NCBI GenBank assembly: GCA_049514335.1
Contig: JBEKVE010000195.1
Location: 1 to 5,773, forward strand
Length of the DNA stretch: 5,773 bases
Source of the DNA: JBEKVE01 sp049514335
Lineage (GTDB): Bacteria > Actinomycetota > Acidimicrobiia > Acidimicrobiales > UBA8190
Direction: 5' to 3'
In this document: positions 4,838 through 5,773 of the stretch, piece by piece
How the letters are laid out: the number at the start of each line of letters is the position of its first letter
How positions within the stretch are numbered: the stretch's first letter is position 1
Program-made: the position numbers and the translations under genes
The notes under the pieces: generated by a model
Databases searched by the model: none
What the model was told of the DNA's origin: nothing
Seen by the model: only the letters and a program-made list of their open reading frames with translations

Positions 4838-5773
4838 ATGGTGGCTGCACCGGACGCGTCGGCGTCCGTCGGCCCGCCCCGCAACTGGGGAGTGCGGCGC
4901 TCGGTCGACCTGTTCCGCGCCTTCCGGGGCGGGCACGCCGAGTTCGACCGCTTCTACCGCAGCGACCCCCAGGAGTTCTACCGCTTCCAGGCCGCCGACG
5001 CCGTGGCCCAGCTGGCCCGCTACACCGATGTGGCCGGGCGCCTCGTCATCGACGTCGGGGGCGGACCGGGGTACTTCACCGAGGCGCTCGTGGCGGCGGG
5101 GGCCCGATGCGTGCTGGTGGAGCCCGAGGCCGCCGATCCCGTCAACCTGGCCTCAGCGCCGGGGGCGGACCACGCACCGGCCGTCGACGGCGCGTCCACC
5201 CCGGAGGCGTTTCGCCAGCTGCACGACTGGCACATCACCCCCGGTCGCCTGGCGCGGGGGCGGACCCTGGCCGGCGACGGCACCCGCATGCCCCTGCCCG
5301 ACGCCGTGGCCGACATTACCTTCTCCTCCAACGTGCTCGAGCACGTGCGCGACGACGCCGCATTCCTGGGCGAGATGGTGCGCACCACGCGCCCGGGCGG
5401 GATCATCTACCTGTCGTTCACCGCCTGGTACTCACCGTGGGGCGGCCACGAGACGGCGCCGTGGCACTACCTCGGCGGGACCCGGGCGGCGCGGCGCTAT
5501 GAAAGGCGCCACGGGCAGGTGCCGGGCAACCTGTTCGGGACGTCACTGTTCGCCCGGCACGTCGGGGCCACGCTGCGACTGGCCCGTGCGCAGCCGGGGG
5601 TGGCGGTGGTCGATGCCCTTCCCCGGTACTACCCGGAGTGGACGCGCCCGCTCGTGCACGTGCCCCTCGTGCGCGAGATCGCCACCTGGAACCTGCTCCT
5701 CGTGCTGCGCCGCCTCCCGTCGCCGGTCGAACCGGCGCCAACGCGGCTGGTAGGGGGCGAGCCTCGGGGGCGC
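4838..5773 (+). CDS. Class I SAM-dependent methyltransferase (Rv0224c-like), 3' end beyond the window
   Basis: Methyltransferase transferring the methyl group of S-adenosylmethionine to an unknown acceptor. The frame runs 312 codons from ATG 4838 to the last base with no stop, so the gene is partial. Motif I is VIDVGGGPGYF (70-80), the acidic end of strand 2 is VEPE (94-97), and the motif IV/post-IV region is ITFSSNVLEHV (160-170), followed by RPGGIIYLSF (185-194). These define a Rossmann fold with Methyltransf_11-type features. The family-specific stretches GGHE, HYLGG, ARRYERRHG and GTSLF, and an N-terminal RRSVDLFRAFR, recall M. tuberculosis Rv0224c, whose acceptor I do not know. Residues about 101-145 look like an insertion relative to that protein. 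Homology appears to end near residue 293, so the stop probably lies soon after the window edge. No signal peptide or confident membrane segment is seen. It may be co-transcribed with the phosphatase and also started from its own promoter. Confidence 0.9.
   Translation, partial: MVAAPDASASVGPPRNWGVRRSVDLFRAFRGGHAEFDRFYRSDPQEFYRFQAADAVAQLARYTDVAGRLVIDVGGGPGYFTEALVAAGARCVLVEPEAADPVNLASAPGADHAPAVDGASTPEAFRQLHDWHITPGRLARGRTLAGDGTRMPLPDAVADITFSSNVLEHVRDDAAFLGEMVRTTRPGGIIYLSFTAWYSPWGGHETAPWHYLGGTRAARRYERRHGQVPGNLFGTSLFARHVGATLRLARAQPGVAVVDALPRYYPEWTRPLVHVPLVREIATWNLLLVLRRLPSPVEPAPTRLVGGEPRGR

Noticed and set aside
4332..4850. A 172-codon minus-strand frame opposite the phosphatase
   Set aside because: It lies fully opposite a gene with clear RHG catalytic motifs and has no motif of its own.
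5028..5753. A 241-codon plus-strand frame inside the methyltransferase
   Set aside because: It is Arg/Pro/Ser/Thr-rich and motif-free. The overlapping frame from 4838, which has no stop in the window, carries the SAM-binding motifs.

Overview
This is a high-GC window (strikingly G/C-rich at third codon positions) with the character of an actinomycetote, possibly Acidimicrobiia. The assignment rests on three things: the base composition, a methyltransferase of the type I recall from Mycobacterium tuberculosis Rv0224c, and a phosphatase resembling the C-terminal domain of mycobacterial MutT1. No taxonomic marker is present, so it remains an inference. I see no mobile element, RNA gene or CRISPR array.

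Layout. Bases 1-172 hold no gene that I can support, but contain several hairpins, the best being a 9-bp stem at 91-121 just past the end of the large minus-strand gene. Bases 173-4024 (minus strand) encode one very large signalling protein of about 1283 residues: two class III nucleotide cyclase domains, a STAND/AAA-type P-loop ATPase, and a long array of TPR-like helical repeats. Bases 4025-4343 are the divergent intergenic region, with a TACAAT -10 element facing the cyclase and a small cluster of CGTCA repeats. On the plus strand, 4344-4817 encodes a small histidine phosphatase (RHG family). After only 20 bases, 4838 onward encodes a class I SAM-dependent methyltransferase that is still open at the right edge of the window.

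The most interesting item is the cyclase. Its domain order and active-site layout match mammalian soluble adenylyl cyclase (sAC, ADCY10). The first cyclase domain keeps the metal-binding Asp residues but lacks the transition-state Asn/Arg. The second lacks the first metal Asp but keeps Thr, Asn and Arg with the spacing found in sAC. The two halves should therefore build one working catalytic site within a single chain. The Arg I recall as a bicarbonate ligand in human sAC is a Val here, so control by bicarbonate may be absent or different.

The phosphatase and methyltransferase are co-directional and may be co-transcribed, but a TACCAT box placed so that transcription would begin at the methyltransferase ATG suggests this gene also has its own leaderless promoter. 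Nothing in the sequence links these two genes functionally to the cyclase beyond divergent orientation.
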